From Bellilinea sp040754815 (GTDB lineage Bacteria > Chloroflexota > Anaerolineae > Anaerolineales > Anaerolineaceae): a stretch of 64,000 nucleotides of DNA. The notes under the pieces were generated by a model. It did not search any database and was not told where the DNA came from. It was given only the letters and a program-made list of their open reading frames with translations. Shown in pieces: positions 8,192 through 15,978 of this stretch. The position numbers and the translations under genes are program-made. Each line of letters starts with the position of its first letter. Position 1 is the first letter of the stretch. The stretch covers positions 103,282-167,281 of the forward strand of contig JBFMBX010000008.1 in NCBI GenBank assembly GCA_040754815.1, in the 5' to 3' direction.

Positions 8192-8226
8192 AAAATCAGC
8201 GGTGGGAAGATACTCCTTCCCACCGC
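8190..8226 (-). terminator. Rho-independent terminator of eno
   Basis: On the minus strand an 11-bp perfect stem (GCGGTGGGAAG at one arm, 8216-8226 and 8199-8209) with a 6-base loop is followed by TGATTTTTT. No T run follows on the plus strand, so it serves the leftward eno transcript. Confidence 0.8.
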
Positions 8227-8249
8227 CCGATGTCACTTGAGAGAATTAA

Positions 8250-9539
8250 TTAGCGGCGCAGGGCGTTCCAGCCGGCATATTTGGCGGTATCACCCAGCTC
8301 GGCTTCGATACGCAGCAACTGGTTGTATTTGGCCACGCGGTCCGAGCGAGCCGGTGCTCCCGTTTTGATCTGGCCGGTATTCAAAGCGACTGCCAGATCG
8401 GCAATGGTGGCGTCCTCTGTTTCGCCGGAGCGGTGAGAGACGACCGACCGCCAGCCGGCACGGTGAACCATCTCGACAGCCTGAATGGTTTCGGTCAATG
8501 AACCGATCTGGTTCAGTTTAACCAGCAAAGCATTGCAGGTCTTTTCATCAATTCCGCGACGGATGCGGGTTGGATTGGTTACCAGCAAATCATCGCCTAC
8601 AATTTGAATGCGGTTGCCCAGTTCTGCCATCATCATTTGCCAGCCTTCCCAATCATCTTCGGCAAGGCCATCTTCGATAGAGACAATGGGATATTGATCT
8701 ACCCAGTTTTTCCAGAAGGCCACCATATGTTCACTGGATAACATTTTTCCTTCTTTCCGCAAATTGTATTTGCGGGTTTCCGCATCGAACAATTCGGAAG
8801 CGGCCGGATCGAGAGCGATGGCAACCTGTTCGCCGGGCTTATAACCGGCTTTTTCGATGGCTTCCAAAATTACTTCGACGGCTTCGACATTCGCCTTGAG
8901 GGAAGGGGCATAACCACCTTCATCGCCAACCAGCGTGGTATAACCGCGCGCTTTCAACACACTCTTGAGGGCGTGATAAATTTCTGAACCCCAGCGCAGA
9001 CCCTCAGCAAAAGAAGAAGCACCCAACGGCATTACCATGAATTCCTGAGCATCGGTGGACTGCCAGGCGGTATGGGCGCCGCCGTTGAGGATGTTCATCA
9101 TCGGCACAGGCAGGACATGGGCATAAACACCGCCAATATAACGGTAGAGCGGCAGGCCGAGTGAGTTGGCGGCTGCTTTGGCAACGGCCAAACTCACCCC
9201 GAGGATGGCATTGGCACCTAATTTCGATTTATTGGGAGTACCATCTAGAGCAATCATTTCCATATCAATGGCTTTTTGTTCCAGGGCATCCCAGCCAATC
9301 AAGGCATCCGCAATTTCGTTGTTGACATTTTCCACTGCCTTGAGGACACCTTTGCCGTTATAGCGGCCTTTGTCACCATCGCGCAATTCCAGCGCTTCGT
9401 GTGTGCCGGTAGAGGCACCAGAGGGAACCGCAGCACGCCCCCAACTGCCGTCCGCAAGAACGACCTCAACCTCGATGGTGGGATTGCCGCGAGAATCGAG
9501 AATTTCCTGTGCAAGGATTGATTCAATTGTGGTATCCAT
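8250..9539 (-). CDS. eno: Enolase
   Basis: Enolase interconverts 2-phosphoglycerate and phosphoenolpyruvate in glycolysis. The 429-residue product has the signature SHRSGETEDATIADLAVA, the metal ligands in the AIALDPAASE, SIEDGLAE and IVGDDLLVTNP stretches, and the N-terminal ILDSRGNPTIEVEV. I start at ATG 9539, preceded by AGAGAGG, rather than at the longer in-frame ATG at 9602, whose extra 21 residues have no counterpart in the family. It lies 89 bases after pyrG and probably shares its transcript. Confidence 0.97.
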   Translation of the reverse strand: MDTTIESILAQEILDSRGNPTIEVEVVLADGSWGRAAVPSGASTGTHEALELRDGDKGRYNGKGVLKAVENVNNEIADALIGWDALEQKAIDMEMIALDGTPNKSKLGANAILGVSLAVAKAAANSLGLPLYRYIGGVYAHVLPVPMMNILNGGAHTAWQSTDAQEFMVMPLGASSFAEGLRWGSEIYHALKSVLKARGYTTLVGDEGGYAPSLKANVEAVEVILEAIEKAGYKPGEQVAIALDPAASELFDAETRKYNLRKEGKMLSSEHMVAFWKNWVDQYPIVSIEDGLAEDDWEGWQMMMAELGNRIQIVGDDLLVTNPTRIRRGIDEKTCNALLVKLNQIGSLTETIQAVEMVHRAGWRSVVSHRSGETEDATIADLAVALNTGQIKTGAPARSDRVAKYNQLLRIEAELGDTAKYAGWNALRR

Positions 9540-9628
9540 AGTTTTATACCTCTCTTGATTTAGATTGGATTCAGCCGGTGAGCTGTTGATTCGCAGTCCC
9601 AAACGCCATAAGTATAACCCAATTTTGG

Positions 9629-11272
9629 TTAAAATTTCGTCGAGTTTGTGAAAGGATGCACTTTTACGCGGGCATGTTCACAGGCAGCCCGCACAAAGGC
9701 CAAAAACAGAGGATGAGGTCGGTTTGGACGGGAGAGAAATTCTGGATGGAACTGCGTACCGACCATGAAGGGGTGATCGCTCAACTCGCAAATTTCGACC
9801 AGCAACCCATTGGGTGAAAGACCGGAAAAACGCATTCCATTTTCTTCGAAGATTTTACGATAGGCATTGTTGAATTCGAAACGGTGTCTGTGCCGCTCTT
9901 CAACCAGATCCTGCTGATAGGCACGGTGGGCAATGGTGCCGGGTTGTAACTGGCAAGGGTATAGACCCAATCGCATCGTTCCGCCCAATTCGGTAATGTG
10001 CTGTTGATCGGGCATAAGGTCAATGACCGGATGGGGTGTGGTGCGGTCAAATTCGGTTGAGTTGGCCCGCTCATCCTGCAGGATATGGCGGGCAAATTCA
10101 ACAACCATCAACTGCATGCCCAGACACAATCCCAGATACGGGATTTTTTCTGTGCGTGCCATTCGGATAGCGGCGATTTTTCCTTCGATGCCGCGGCTGC
10201 CAAAACCGCCTGGAACGAGGATGCCGGCGGCATTGCGAAGTTCATCCAAATATTTTCCTTTTTCCAGATCAACCGAGTGGATCCATACGATTTCCACTTC
10301 CACCCCAAGATGAAGAGCGGCGTGATATAACGCTTCGCGCACGCTCATATAGGCATCATGTAATTCGACATATTTTCCAATTAGCGCGATTTTTATTTTG
10401 GGTTTGGGTTTCTTGACCTGGTCAACGAGCCGTTTCCAGTCTTTCCAGTCCGGTGAGCGGGAAGGCTTCAAACCCATTTTTTCCATGATAAACTCGGCAA
10501 CTCCGGCTTCTTCCAGCATCAAAGGTACTTCATAAAGCGTGGAAGCGGTGATCATAGGAATGACGGCGCGCTTCTCGACATCGCAAAACAGGGCAATTTT
10601 TTCGATAATTTCACGGTTGACCGGGTAATCGGAGCGGGCCACGATCATATCGGGGGTGATGCCGATGGCGCGCAGCTGGGCTACGGAGTGCTGAGTGGGT
10701 TTGGTTTTCAGTTCTCCGGTTGCTCCAATATAAGGCAACCATGTTACATGAATGCACAAGGTGTTTTCCCGGCCAAGGTCGCTGCGCAGTTGACGAAGAG
10801 CCTCTAAAAATGGCTGCGATTCGATATCGCCTACCGTACCGCCGACTTCGATGAGGACAATTTCAGCGCCGGTGGTTTTGGAGACCATTGCGATCCGCCG
10901 CTTGATTTCATTGGTGATGTGGGGAATAACCTGAATGGTACCTCCCAGATAATCTCCACGGCGTTCTTTGCTGATGACCTCCGCGTAAATTTGGCCGGTG
11001 GTCATATTGCAGACCCGATTCAGGCGGATATCAATGAACCGCTCATAATGACCTAAATCGAGGTCGGTTTCTGCGCCATCGTCCAGTACATATACCTCAC
11101 CGTGCTGGTAAGGGCTCATCGTGCCGGGGTCAACGTTAATGTAGGGATCTAATTTTTGAACGGCAACAGCAAAACCACGTTCTTTAAGGAGTCGGCCTGT
11201 AGCAGCAGCCGTGACGCCTTTGCCAACAGAACTGACTACACCTCCGGTATAAAAGATATACTTGGTTGCCAT
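9629..11272 (-). CDS. pyrG: CTP synthase
   Basis: CTP synthase aminates UTP to CTP using ATP and glutamine. The 547-residue protein has the N-terminal synthetase domain (FYTGGVVSSVGKGVTAAATG, PYINVDPGTMSPYQHGEVYVLDDGAETDLDLGHYERF seen in part) and a C-terminal class I glutamine amidotransferase with nucleophile Cys in GLCLGMQ and the His-Glu pair in GTQFHPEF. The GCGAGGTGA ribosome site lies before ATG 11272. A hairpin leader precedes the gene. Confidence 0.97.
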   Translation of the reverse strand: MATKYIFYTGGVVSSVGKGVTAAATGRLLKERGFAVAVQKLDPYINVDPGTMSPYQHGEVYVLDDGAETDLDLGHYERFIDIRLNRVCNMTTGQIYAEVISKERRGDYLGGTIQVIPHITNEIKRRIAMVSKTTGAEIVLIEVGGTVGDIESQPFLEALRQLRSDLGRENTLCIHVTWLPYIGATGELKTKPTQHSVAQLRAIGITPDMIVARSDYPVNREIIEKIALFCDVEKRAVIPMITASTLYEVPLMLEEAGVAEFIMEKMGLKPSRSPDWKDWKRLVDQVKKPKPKIKIALIGKYVELHDAYMSVREALYHAALHLGVEVEIVWIHSVDLEKGKYLDELRNAAGILVPGGFGSRGIEGKIAAIRMARTEKIPYLGLCLGMQLMVVEFARHILQDERANSTEFDRTTPHPVIDLMPDQQHITELGGTMRLGLYPCQLQPGTIAHRAYQQDLVEERHRHRFEFNNAYRKIFEENGMRFSGLSPNGLLVEICELSDHPFMVGTQFHPEFLSRPNRPHPLFLAFVRAACEHARVKVHPFTNSTKF

Positions 11273-11302
11273 CTTTAATCACCTCGCCTTGCTTAATAAA
11301 GT

Positions 11303-11333
11303 AGAGGGAGGTGCAAAACTGGCTCCTCCCTCT
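11303..11333 (-). promoter_or_regulatory. Hairpin in the pyrG leader
   Basis: AGAGGGAGG (11303-11311) and CCTCCCTCT (11325-11333) form a perfect 9-bp stem with a 13-base loop, 31 bases upstream of the pyrG start. On the leftward transcript it is followed by ACTTTATTAAGC, a weak U-rich run, so it may be an attenuator or just a leader structure. No other gene is seen in 11273-11561 apart from the terminator at 11467-11498. Confidence 0.45.
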
Positions 11334-11466
11334 GAGGACTTCTACATTGAGAATTGTTCTGAAGGTGTATCCTGAAGCACTGGTTAAATTCAAATGACCT
11401 GTTCAGAAGAATTGTTGAAAAGAAGTGCCTGCTGATTAGTTTATCATATTTTGAGTGGAAAATATG

Positions 11467-11498
11467 AAAACAGCCTCGCCGTCAAACTGGCAAGGCTG
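11467..11498 (-). terminator. Rho-independent terminator of the S1-domain gene
   Basis: On the minus strand CAGCCTTGCC pairs with GGCGAGGCTG (ten pairs, one wobble) around an 8-base loop and is followed directly by TTTTCATATTTT. It lies about 65 bases after the stop codon of the S1-domain gene. Confidence 0.8.
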
Positions 11499-11561
11499 CA
11501 ATCCTCCATGCTTTGCAAAGCGACCCGGGGAGTCTCTTGCTGGGAAAAGGATGGGAATAAA

Positions 11562-12407
11562 TTATTGGGTGGTGCTTTTATGTTCCAGGGTGCGGGCTAA
11601 AATCTCTTCCTGTTCACTGGAAAGGTTTTTGGCCTTTTCTTTCTTGGCTTTTTCGGCTTTCTTCTTTTCCTTCGCCCTCTCCATCGCCTCGCGGAGGGCG
11701 ATTTCCATAGCGGTAGGTTCGTTTTCAGCGGGGTTGTCTTCTCTGTTCACCTGAATCTCTGCATCGGTGTATTCGCTGCCGCGGTTCTGGCGGGGATTGT
11801 TTTTCTTCCCACGGCGAGGTTTTTCTCTGGATGTTTCTTTCTTGGACTCTTTGACGATTTCAGGGGCTTCTTCCTGAACCGGTTCTGGCAGCAAGGCTTT
11901 TACGCTGAGCTTGATTTGTTTTTTCTTTTTGTTGACATCAATGACCTTGGCTTCCAGTTCGTCCCCTTCTTTAACTACATCCGAGGGGGTGCGAACATAG
12001 CCGTGAGCAAGCTCACTGATGTGAATCAAGCCGGGGCGTTCGGCGCCGATATCCAGAAACACGCCGAAATTTTCCAGACGTACCACCTTGCCCTTGACCA
12101 CCATATCCGGTTTGATATCCCGCCATTCCAGTTCAAGCGGCTTGATCATGGTCAATTCGATGCGGTTGTCTTTGATGCGGCGCACCCATACATCAATGAT
12201 TTGCCCAACCTGCAAAACATCTTTAACACTTTTGATTGGCTGATCGGTAAAGGTGGAGATCTGTGAGATATGCAAAACGGCTTTCTGGCCGTTAGCAATT
12301 TCTACCACAGCGCCGGCCAGCGTGGTTTTAATCACTTTACCGGCAAATTTCATTTTCGGTTTGATTTCAATATTTGTGCTGCTTTCCGCAATAGCGGTAT
12401 TTTCCAT
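11562..12407 (-). CDS. S1 RNA-binding domain protein with charged C-terminal tail
   Basis: The 281-residue protein has two S1 (OB-fold) domains. The first, about residues 18-90, is divergent; the second, about 97-170, is canonical (GKVVRLENFGVFLDIGAERPGLIHISELAHGYV). A low-complexity tail rich in Lys, Glu and Arg follows (about 175-281). It resembles ribosomal protein S1 fragments and the short S1-domain stress proteins, so an RNA or ribosome-associated role is likely. It has its own consensus promoter and terminator and a GGGAGAAG ribosome site, so it is a separate transcription unit. Confidence 0.85.
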   Translation of the reverse strand: MENTAIAESSTNIEIKPKMKFAGKVIKTTLAGAVVEIANGQKAVLHISQISTFTDQPIKSVKDVLQVGQIIDVWVRRIKDNRIELTMIKPLELEWRDIKPDMVVKGKVVRLENFGVFLDIGAERPGLIHISELAHGYVRTPSDVVKEGDELEAKVIDVNKKKKQIKLSVKALLPEPVQEEAPEIVKESKKETSREKPRRGKKNNPRQNRGSEYTDAEIQVNREDNPAENEPTAMEIALREAMERAKEKKKAEKAKKEKAKNLSSEQEEILARTLEHKSTTQ

Positions 12408-12447
12408 ATTACACTTCTCCCGTAGGTCTTAATTGCTGCAAAAGGTG

Positions 12448-12476
12448 ATTATACCCCTTGCAGGCGGAACTGTCAA
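12448..12476 (-). promoter_or_regulatory. Full-consensus sigma-70-type promoter of the S1-domain gene
   Basis: On the minus strand TTGACA (12476-12471) and TATAAT (12453-12448) are both perfect and are separated by 17 bases. The start point would be near 12441, about 34 bases before the ATG at 12407. This predicts strong constitutive expression. Confidence 0.85.
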
Positions 12477-12548
12477 TTAAAAGGAAATTATCCGGTCATT
12501 CCCGGCTGATATTATTCTGTTTCCGAGAGGCTTATGCGAGCGGTTATA

Positions 12549-13538
12549 TCAGATATGCAGGCTTCTAAATGAGATTATTCCCAACAAAAAGGGCAGCCAA
12601 AAGGTAAATCCCCGGTAAGCCAGGGTAATTACTGCTGCGGCCTCAACAGGTACGGCAAGTGAAGTGAGGGCGAGGGTGAGCAATCCCTCGACGACACCAA
12701 TACCCGCCGGGGTGGGTGATATGATGACGAAGAGATAGGCAATGGAAAAACCGGCAATTAATTGGCCGGGGGTAACCGGTGTATTGAAGGCTAAAAACAT
12801 GGAGCCAAGTATACAAATCAATAAAATTTTATTGAGGATGGTCAACCCGGCTGGCCGAATCCACGCGTGACGAAGATGCTGGATTGCTTTTACGCCTTCG
12901 CTGAGTTCGGATGAAAAGAGAGCAACACGAGGTTCATCAATTATTGACTTTTTTATCACTTTTGCGGCCGTTTTATTTATCCATCGAACGACCTGTAACA
13001 ACAGGTGAGTCAGACGTTCGTCAGAGCGGGAGGCAAGATAGACAATTGAAATCAAAGCGGTTACGAAGAGGATGAACAACACAAATGCAAAAATCTCAAA
13101 AGGCCATAAAACCTGATAAAAGGCAAGAATGATCAAACCAAAAAAGATGATGGTTAACAAGCCGCTGTAATCAAAAATCAAAAATAAAGCACTGCCGACC
13201 ATGATTCGGGCGGTGGAGTGCCCATTTTTTCGAGCGTCTGTGTAAAAAACCATCAAACCGCTCACGCCGGCGCTGGGAGCAGCCAGATTAATAAAATTGA
13301 CCGCTAAAAATAACCGGGTTACGTGGAAGAAGGGCTTATTTACCCCCGTCAGAGAAAAAAGTGACTGGAAGGTTAAGGTGGTGATACTGAGCCAGCCGGC
13401 CAGTAAAAGAAAAGCCGCCACGAGCCAAAACCAGTTCCCCTTTTGGATAACAAGCAGAACCTCTTGAAGCTCGGTGAAGCGGCTGATAATAAATAATATG
13501 CCCAACATTACGATGAGGGCAATGACCAGTTTTTTCAC
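12549..13538 (-). CDS. Flippase-like integral membrane protein (UPF0104/LPG synthase TM family)
   Basis: The product has about eight hydrophobic segments and the family motifs NFINLAAPSAGVSGLMVFYTDARKNG and the C-terminal TPAGIGVVEG (positively matching the UPF0104 / lysylphosphatidylglycerol synthase transmembrane domain). Without a C-terminal synthetase domain it is more likely a lipid transporter-type protein than an aminoacyl-lipid synthase. I choose GTG 13538 (329 residues). A TATAAT ends 6 bases before it, and the alternative start at 13601-13604 lies inside a 12-bp inverted repeat. The longer form (351 residues) remains possible because a GAGGGTG sequence precedes it. Confidence 0.75.
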   Translation of the reverse strand: MKKLVIALIVMLGILFIISRFTELQEVLLVIQKGNWFWLVAAFLLLAGWLSITTLTFQSLFSLTGVNKPFFHVTRLFLAVNFINLAAPSAGVSGLMVFYTDARKNGHSTARIMVGSALFLIFDYSGLLTIIFFGLIILAFYQVLWPFEIFAFVLFILFVTALISIVYLASRSDERLTHLLLQVVRWINKTAAKVIKKSIIDEPRVALFSSELSEGVKAIQHLRHAWIRPAGLTILNKILLICILGSMFLAFNTPVTPGQLIAGFSIAYLFVIISPTPAGIGVVEGLLTLALTSLAVPVEAAAVITLAYRGFTFWLPFLLGIISFRSLHI

Positions 13539-13544
13539 AAGATG

Positions 13545-13550
13545 ATTATA
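13545..13550 (-). promoter_or_regulatory. -10 element for a leaderless flippase-like gene
   Basis: TATAAT on the minus strand is followed by 6 bases and then GTG 13538. No convincing -35 hexamer is present; the upstream region is very A/T-rich. No ribosome site lies before the GTG. Confidence 0.45.
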
Positions 13551-13594
13551 TATGATAATTTCCGAGGATATAAAAATAATACTGAAATTAAACC

Positions 13595-13634
13595 ATAACA
13601 TCACCCTCGTACTCTCGTGGCGGGGTGATGTTAT
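13595..13634 (-). terminator. 12-bp inverted repeat after the S41 protease gene, candidate terminator
   Basis: ATAACATCACCC (13595-13606) and GGGTGATGTTAT (13623-13634) are perfect complements with a 16-base spacer. It lies 35-74 bases after the protease stop. The leftward RNA continues GGTTTAATTTC, a poor U tract, so it may instead be a processing or operator site. Confidence 0.45.
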
Positions 13635-13668
13635 TTAAGACGGACGGCGGCTATAAGGCCGCAGATTA

Positions 13669-14940
13669 CTACTTACTCGTCTGACTGTTGGGGACCTGAC
13701 CGCTGAGCAGCAATTCGATGGCTTTGTCCAGTTGGGGATCGCGATTTTCTTTTACATCTTCTTCGGTGATCTCCACAACCACATCGGGCATTAACCCTTC
13801 ACCGTTGATCTGACGCTCATTGGGAGTTAGCCAACGGGCAATGGTGATTTTGACTGCGCCGGCATCTGCCTGTAATTCGCGCCACGTCTGGACGGTGCCT
13901 TTACCAAATGTTTTTGTTCCGACCAGAAGTCCGCGTCCGCGATCTTGAATGGCACCTGCGGTAATCTCTGAGGCAGATGCAGATCCTTCATTAACCAGTA
14001 CCACCAGAGGAATATCGGTTGCCAATCCGCCCGGCCGGGCCTGATAGGTTATTTTTTCGCCATCGCCATACTGCTCGTACATGATGACGCCATCCCCGAT
14101 AAATTGAGAGGTGATGTTGATAGCCGTGTTCAGGTAACCACCGGGATTATTGCGCAGGTCGAGGATTATGCCGACAGGATCGTTCCTTAACAGTTCGCGA
14201 AGTTTGGCGCGTAAATCGCGGTCGGTCTGTTCGCCAAATTGGGTGATTTTGATATAGGCGATATTGTTGTCCAGCATCTCTCCGCTTACCGTTTCCAGTG
14301 TAATTTTCTGGCGAACGATGCTGACCTCAAATGGTTCTTCTTCGCCTTCACGCAAAATGGTTAGCCTGACCGTTGTGCCGGCTGGGCCGAGAACACGACG
14401 AAGCACTAATTGGGGATCCATGCCGGTTACATCTTCCCCATCCACGGCGATGATCTGGTCACCGGCCTTAAGACCAGCTTTTTCGGCAGGAGAACCTTCC
14501 ATGGGGCTGATGATGGTAAGGAATTTACCAGTCGTATCTACCCACGCGCCGATTCCATCATACTCACCACGTAAGGGCGCGTTGGCTTGCTGGTATTCAT
14601 CTTTTGTCAGATAACCGCTGTAGGGGTCACCCAAAGCATCTAACATGCCCCGGATAGCCCCCTGCATCAGTAACACATCGTCCACCGGCTGATCAACGTA
14701 ATTTTCATGCACCAGTTCCCACGCCTGCCAGAATGGCGCAAATAGTTCCTCCCGATCAACGCTTTGAGGGGATGCAGCGGGTGTATTGGCAAGAGGCATT
14801 TCCGAAAGAAGGGGGAGTTTGGGCAGGCTGACAGAGGAAGGCAGGCTGATGCCGGCTGCCAGCCCAACGGTAAAACTAATTCCCATTAATAAACCGGCGA
14901 GGAGTAAAACCAGAATGGTTTTTAGGAATTTTGAATTCAT
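13669..14940 (-). CDS. S41-family carboxyl-terminal processing protease
   Basis: CtpA-like serine protease that trims C-termini of envelope proteins. The 423-residue chain has an N-terminal membrane segment (about residues 8-30), a PDZ domain (about 125-200, GIGAWVDTTGKF to GEEEPFEVSI), and the S41 core with NEGSASASE around residue 318 and the catalytic Lys347 in TFGKGTVQ. The active site would face outside the membrane. It stands 60 bases from the small membrane protein gene upstream. Confidence 0.92.
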   Translation of the reverse strand: MNSKFLKTILVLLLAGLLMGISFTVGLAAGISLPSSVSLPKLPLLSEMPLANTPAASPQSVDREELFAPFWQAWELVHENYVDQPVDDVLLMQGAIRGMLDALGDPYSGYLTKDEYQQANAPLRGEYDGIGAWVDTTGKFLTIISPMEGSPAEKAGLKAGDQIIAVDGEDVTGMDPQLVLRRVLGPAGTTVRLTILREGEEEPFEVSIVRQKITLETVSGEMLDNNIAYIKITQFGEQTDRDLRAKLRELLRNDPVGIILDLRNNPGGYLNTAINITSQFIGDGVIMYEQYGDGEKITYQARPGGLATDIPLVVLVNEGSASASEITAGAIQDRGRGLLVGTKTFGKGTVQTWRELQADAGAVKITIARWLTPNERQINGEGLMPDVVVEITEEDVKENRDPQLDKAIELLLSGQVPNSQTSK

Positions 14941-15011
14941 ACGGGCAACTCCACGATAAAAATTGATATGGGTAATTCAATATCACTTAAAGATTAAAGG
15001 TGGATGAAAAA

Positions 15012-15260
15012 TCATTTATCCTCATCCTGTTTATGCTGAAAATTTTGCAGATTCGATACACGGCTGGAAAGTTCACGCAGATGTTGGTTTTCCTTTTCCC
15101 ATGGGTTTTTGAGCGTTTTGAATGTTTCTGAAAGGATGGATGCTTCGGATTGTTCTGAACCTTTCTTTTTGAGCAGCGAAAACAAACCCACATTTGTAAC
15201 GATGAAAATCAGAGCAATAAAGCCGATTGCAATCCAGCCGAGCGGTGAGAGATCATTCAT
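15012..15260 (-). CDS. Small single-span membrane protein, unknown
   Basis: The 82-residue protein has one transmembrane helix (about residues 8-28, GWIAIGFIALIFIVTNVGLF) and a charged, helical cytoplasmic tail that could form a coiled coil. I do not recognise a family. ATG 15260 is chosen because GGTGGAAG precedes it and it overlaps the HAD gene stop as ATGA. The coupling suggests co-expression with the HAD phosphatase; function is unknown. Confidence 0.65.
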   Translation of the reverse strand: MNDLSPLGWIAIGFIALIFIVTNVGLFSLLKKKGSEQSEASILSETFKTLKNPWEKENQHLRELSSRVSNLQNFQHKQDEDK

Positions 15261-15916
15261 TTTTCTTCCACCTCGATGCATAAAGAGTCAGTAAAAATTG
15301 CCGGCAGGTCATGAATGGTATTTATTTGCAGATGGGCAGGGGAGGAGGTGCCATTCTTTCCGACCTGCACGGTAAATAAACCGAGCGAACGGGCAGCGGT
15401 CAGGTTGCGTGGAGAATCTTCAAATATGACACAGCGAGACAAATCTTTGACGGCTGCAATTTTGACTGCCAGATGAAACGATTCCGGCATGGGCTTGCAA
15501 AATGGAGCGATATCCATCACATCTATGATACCGTCAAAACAATCCGCAACGTTGAGAGCGCTTAAAACTCTACCGGCATGAGCCCGATCTCCATTGGTGA
15601 AAATAATCTTCCGGAAAGGCAGCGAAGAAAGAATTTGTCTCAAGACAGGATCGGGTTTCAGGAACTGATGCAGGGGCACATCATGAACGAAGGCAAGATA
15701 CTCCGCTGCATCGATTCCAAAGGACGCCTCCAGGCCGCGCAGTGTAGTGCCATACTGATTAAACAGTTGATCCCGAAGGCGACTGGCCTCGACAGGAGGT
15801 AAGTCAAGGCGTTGTTGAATGAATAAGTTGATTCGATCCCCGATGGCGTGCCACAAACCGGATTCGGGAGAGTAAAGAGTATCGTCCAGATCAAAGACAA
15901 GTAATTCGGGCTTCAT
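15257..15916 (-). CDS. HAD-superfamily phosphatase (pyrimidine 5'-nucleotidase-like)
   Basis: The 219-residue enzyme has HAD motif I as FDLDDTLYS (residues 6-14), motif II in IFTNGDRAHA, the Lys in CKPMPESF and motif III in IFEDSPRN. The DLDDTLY form and the helical cap match the pyrimidine 5'-nucleotidase (SDT1/YjjG-like) group; substrate is inferred only from that. ATG 15916 is used because motif I should be near the N-terminus; the in-frame upstream extension to 16081 overlaps mutL and looks non-coding. TATACT lies 10 bases before the start, so the leader would be only a few bases. Confidence 0.85.
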   Translation of the reverse strand: MKPELLVFDLDDTLYSPESGLWHAIGDRINLFIQQRLDLPPVEASRLRDQLFNQYGTTLRGLEASFGIDAAEYLAFVHDVPLHQFLKPDPVLRQILSSLPFRKIIFTNGDRAHAGRVLSALNVADCFDGIIDVMDIAPFCKPMPESFHLAVKIAAVKDLSRCVIFEDSPRNLTAARSLGLFTVQVGKNGTSSPAHLQINTIHDLPAIFTDSLCIEVEEK

Positions 15917-15928
15917 GGTAATTTTGAG

Positions 15929-15934
15929 TATAAT
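15929..15934 (+). promoter_or_regulatory. Candidate -10 element upstream of mutL
   Basis: TATAAT lies 45 bases before the mutL TTG in the 62-base divergent gap between the HAD gene and mutL. No good -35 is seen at the proper distance. Confidence 0.35.
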
Positions 15935-15978
15935 CGAAAAGGTGTTAAGATGAAAAGAAATTGTAAAGGGAGAGAAAT

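Noticed and set aside
11303..11333. T-box or classic terminator before pyrG
   Set aside because: No T-box sequence and only a weak U-rich run; left as an undefined leader hairpin.
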